Origin: Laburnicola sp. R22_1
Taxonomy: Eukaryota > Ascomycota > Dothideomycetes > Pleosporales > Didymosphaeriaceae
Length of the DNA: 64,000 nt
Assembly: GCA_014281115.1 (NCBI GenBank)
Contig: JACONQ010000006.1
Location: forward strand, 2,356,001 to 2,420,000
Direction of reading: 5' to 3'
This document shows, piece after piece, positions 58,125 through 64,000 of the stretch (positions within the stretch are counted from its first letter, which is position 1; every line of letters starts with the position of its first letter). The translations under genes were made by a program, and so were the position numbers. The notes below the pieces were generated by a model. The model saw only the letters and a list, made by a program, of their open reading frames with translations. It did not search any database and was not told the origin of the DNA.

Positions 58125-58151
58125 ATCTATCTATCTATCTATCTATCTATC
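58125..58151 (+). repeat. (ATCT)n microsatellite
   Basis: Nearly seven perfect units. Unlike the LINE tail at 53,387, no LINE sequence precedes it. Confidence 0.9.
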
Positions 58152-58671
58152 CACTACGCCCTCCTCCTCCTCCCCTTCTAATCGTCTTCATGCTCCTGAT
58201 CCTTCCTTCTCTTTATCTAGGTTCTTTAATTATCCCACGACGACTAAACACATGAGTGCAATTTCACCACACAAGCACAAGACTATCTCACAGCACGAGA
58301 CGTCATCCCTGGTAAAGAGTATATACATACATACATACATAAACCTAGAAGGCAAGACCATACTTGGGATGTCAAAGCCCATTGGATAGACGTTCAAGCT
58401 GCGCATTCGCGACACGAGTTTCGACCGCGTGTGTGGAAAAGGGCCGAAGGAGGCCATGGTGATGATGCTGGAAAAAGACGGGCAGATCATCACATAGACG
58501 ATACATGTGGCATCCGTAACTGTGTTGAACTATGAATCCATATCATCGCCTACAAACTCGCTTACCAACCACCAAACAAACAACCCAAGTCCCACTGTCC
58601 ACCCCCTACATCCCTCCCTATCATATCCATCACGCACCCATAACAGCATCCTGTATCAAATTAGCACATTT
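58152..58671. other. Region downstream of ARO1, possible coding relic
   Basis: A plus-strand frame at about 58,343-58,555 reads like protein (NLEGKTILGMSKPIG, then FKLRIRDTSFDRVCGKGPKE and MVMMLEKDGQIIT) with two TAG codons. It may be a fragment of a decayed gene; no family is recognised. A CATA microsatellite lies at about 58,325-58,342. Nothing else is seen before the ARO1 stop. Confidence 0.3.
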
Positions 58672-63892
<5,221 letters not shown>

Positions 63893-64000
63893 TCACTCGT
63901 GCGGGCCTAGTCTGATCGCCTTGTACTTGATTTCCCGCATGCTGGTCGTCTTTCCCACCTGGGCACCCAACAGAACAGGCACAATGGCAACCTCGCACAG
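63893..64000 (-). CDS. Possible 3' end of a neighbouring gene (partial)
   Basis: The minus strand is open from the window edge for 35 codons (…VAIVPVLLGAQVGKTTSM…IKYKAIRLGPHE) to a TGA at 63,893-63,895. Alternatively GTGAGT at that point is a splice donor. Composition looks protein-like, but it is short and no family is recognised. Confidence 0.3.
   Translation of the reverse strand: MCEVAIVPVLLGAQVGKTTSMREIKYKAIRLGPHE

Noticed and set aside
58125..58151. (ATCT)n as the tail of a second LINE
   Set aside because: The sequence before it has no similarity to the 3' end of the LINE at 53.3 kb, and no target duplication is visible.

Overview
The window is nuclear DNA of a filamentous ascomycete (Pezizomycotina). 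A Dothideomycete would fit, but the sequence does not settle the class. Three things point there: short introns of about 46-60 nt with CTAAC/CTGAC-like branch sites; a fused five-domain ARO1 gene and a 3,210-residue DUF3638-type protein, both fungal in layout; and long AT-rich blocks whose old ORFs are riddled with TAG/TAA/TGA but rarely frameshifted, the mark of repeat-induced point mutation (RIP).

Left block, 1-26.7 kb: a transposon graveyard with no intact gene. From the left it holds a Ty1/copia element (A, minus strand, cut by the window edge) inserted into an older copy of its own family (B); two 1.85 kb pogo-like DNA transposons with TA target duplications (4,442-6,290 minus; 6,308-8,158 plus); a 2.0 kb Tc1-like element (8,170-10,189 minus); a solo LTR (10,551-10,842); an AT-rich stretch with an unidentified relic ORF; a full-length copia element D (12,818-23,449) split by a full-length copia element C (15,427-20,691), both with perfect 5-bp target duplications; and a 3.2 kb element with ~290-bp inverted ends (23,521-26,711) that contains another solo LTR.

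Middle block, 26.7-47.4 kb: normal base composition. It carries a Gln-rich gene of unknown function with an apparent exon duplication, a three-exon secreted histidine-phosphatase-family gene (28,196-28,842), a third and least decayed pogo element (29,209-31,335), a damaged MFS drug/polyamine-type transporter (32,799-35,129), and the eight-exon DUF3638/DUF3645 gene (36,927-46,941).

Right block, 47.4-64 kb: a full-length Tad1-type LINE (47,474-53,407) with a 14-bp target duplication and a (TCTA)n tail, inserted about 70 bp upstream of a TATA box. Next comes a 4 kb non-coding stretch (54.0-58.0 kb) built from five diverged copies of a ~120-160 bp sequence, with short tandem repeats and a 479-bp MITE. 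It is followed by ARO1 (58,672-63,536, minus), complete with one intron. A short open frame at the right edge may be the end of another gene.

The cellular genes share no evident pathway. ARO1 does steps 2-6 of the shikimate pathway; the phosphatase looks secreted; the transporter is probably dead. The main story is the layering of transposons and the different degree of RIP on each layer.
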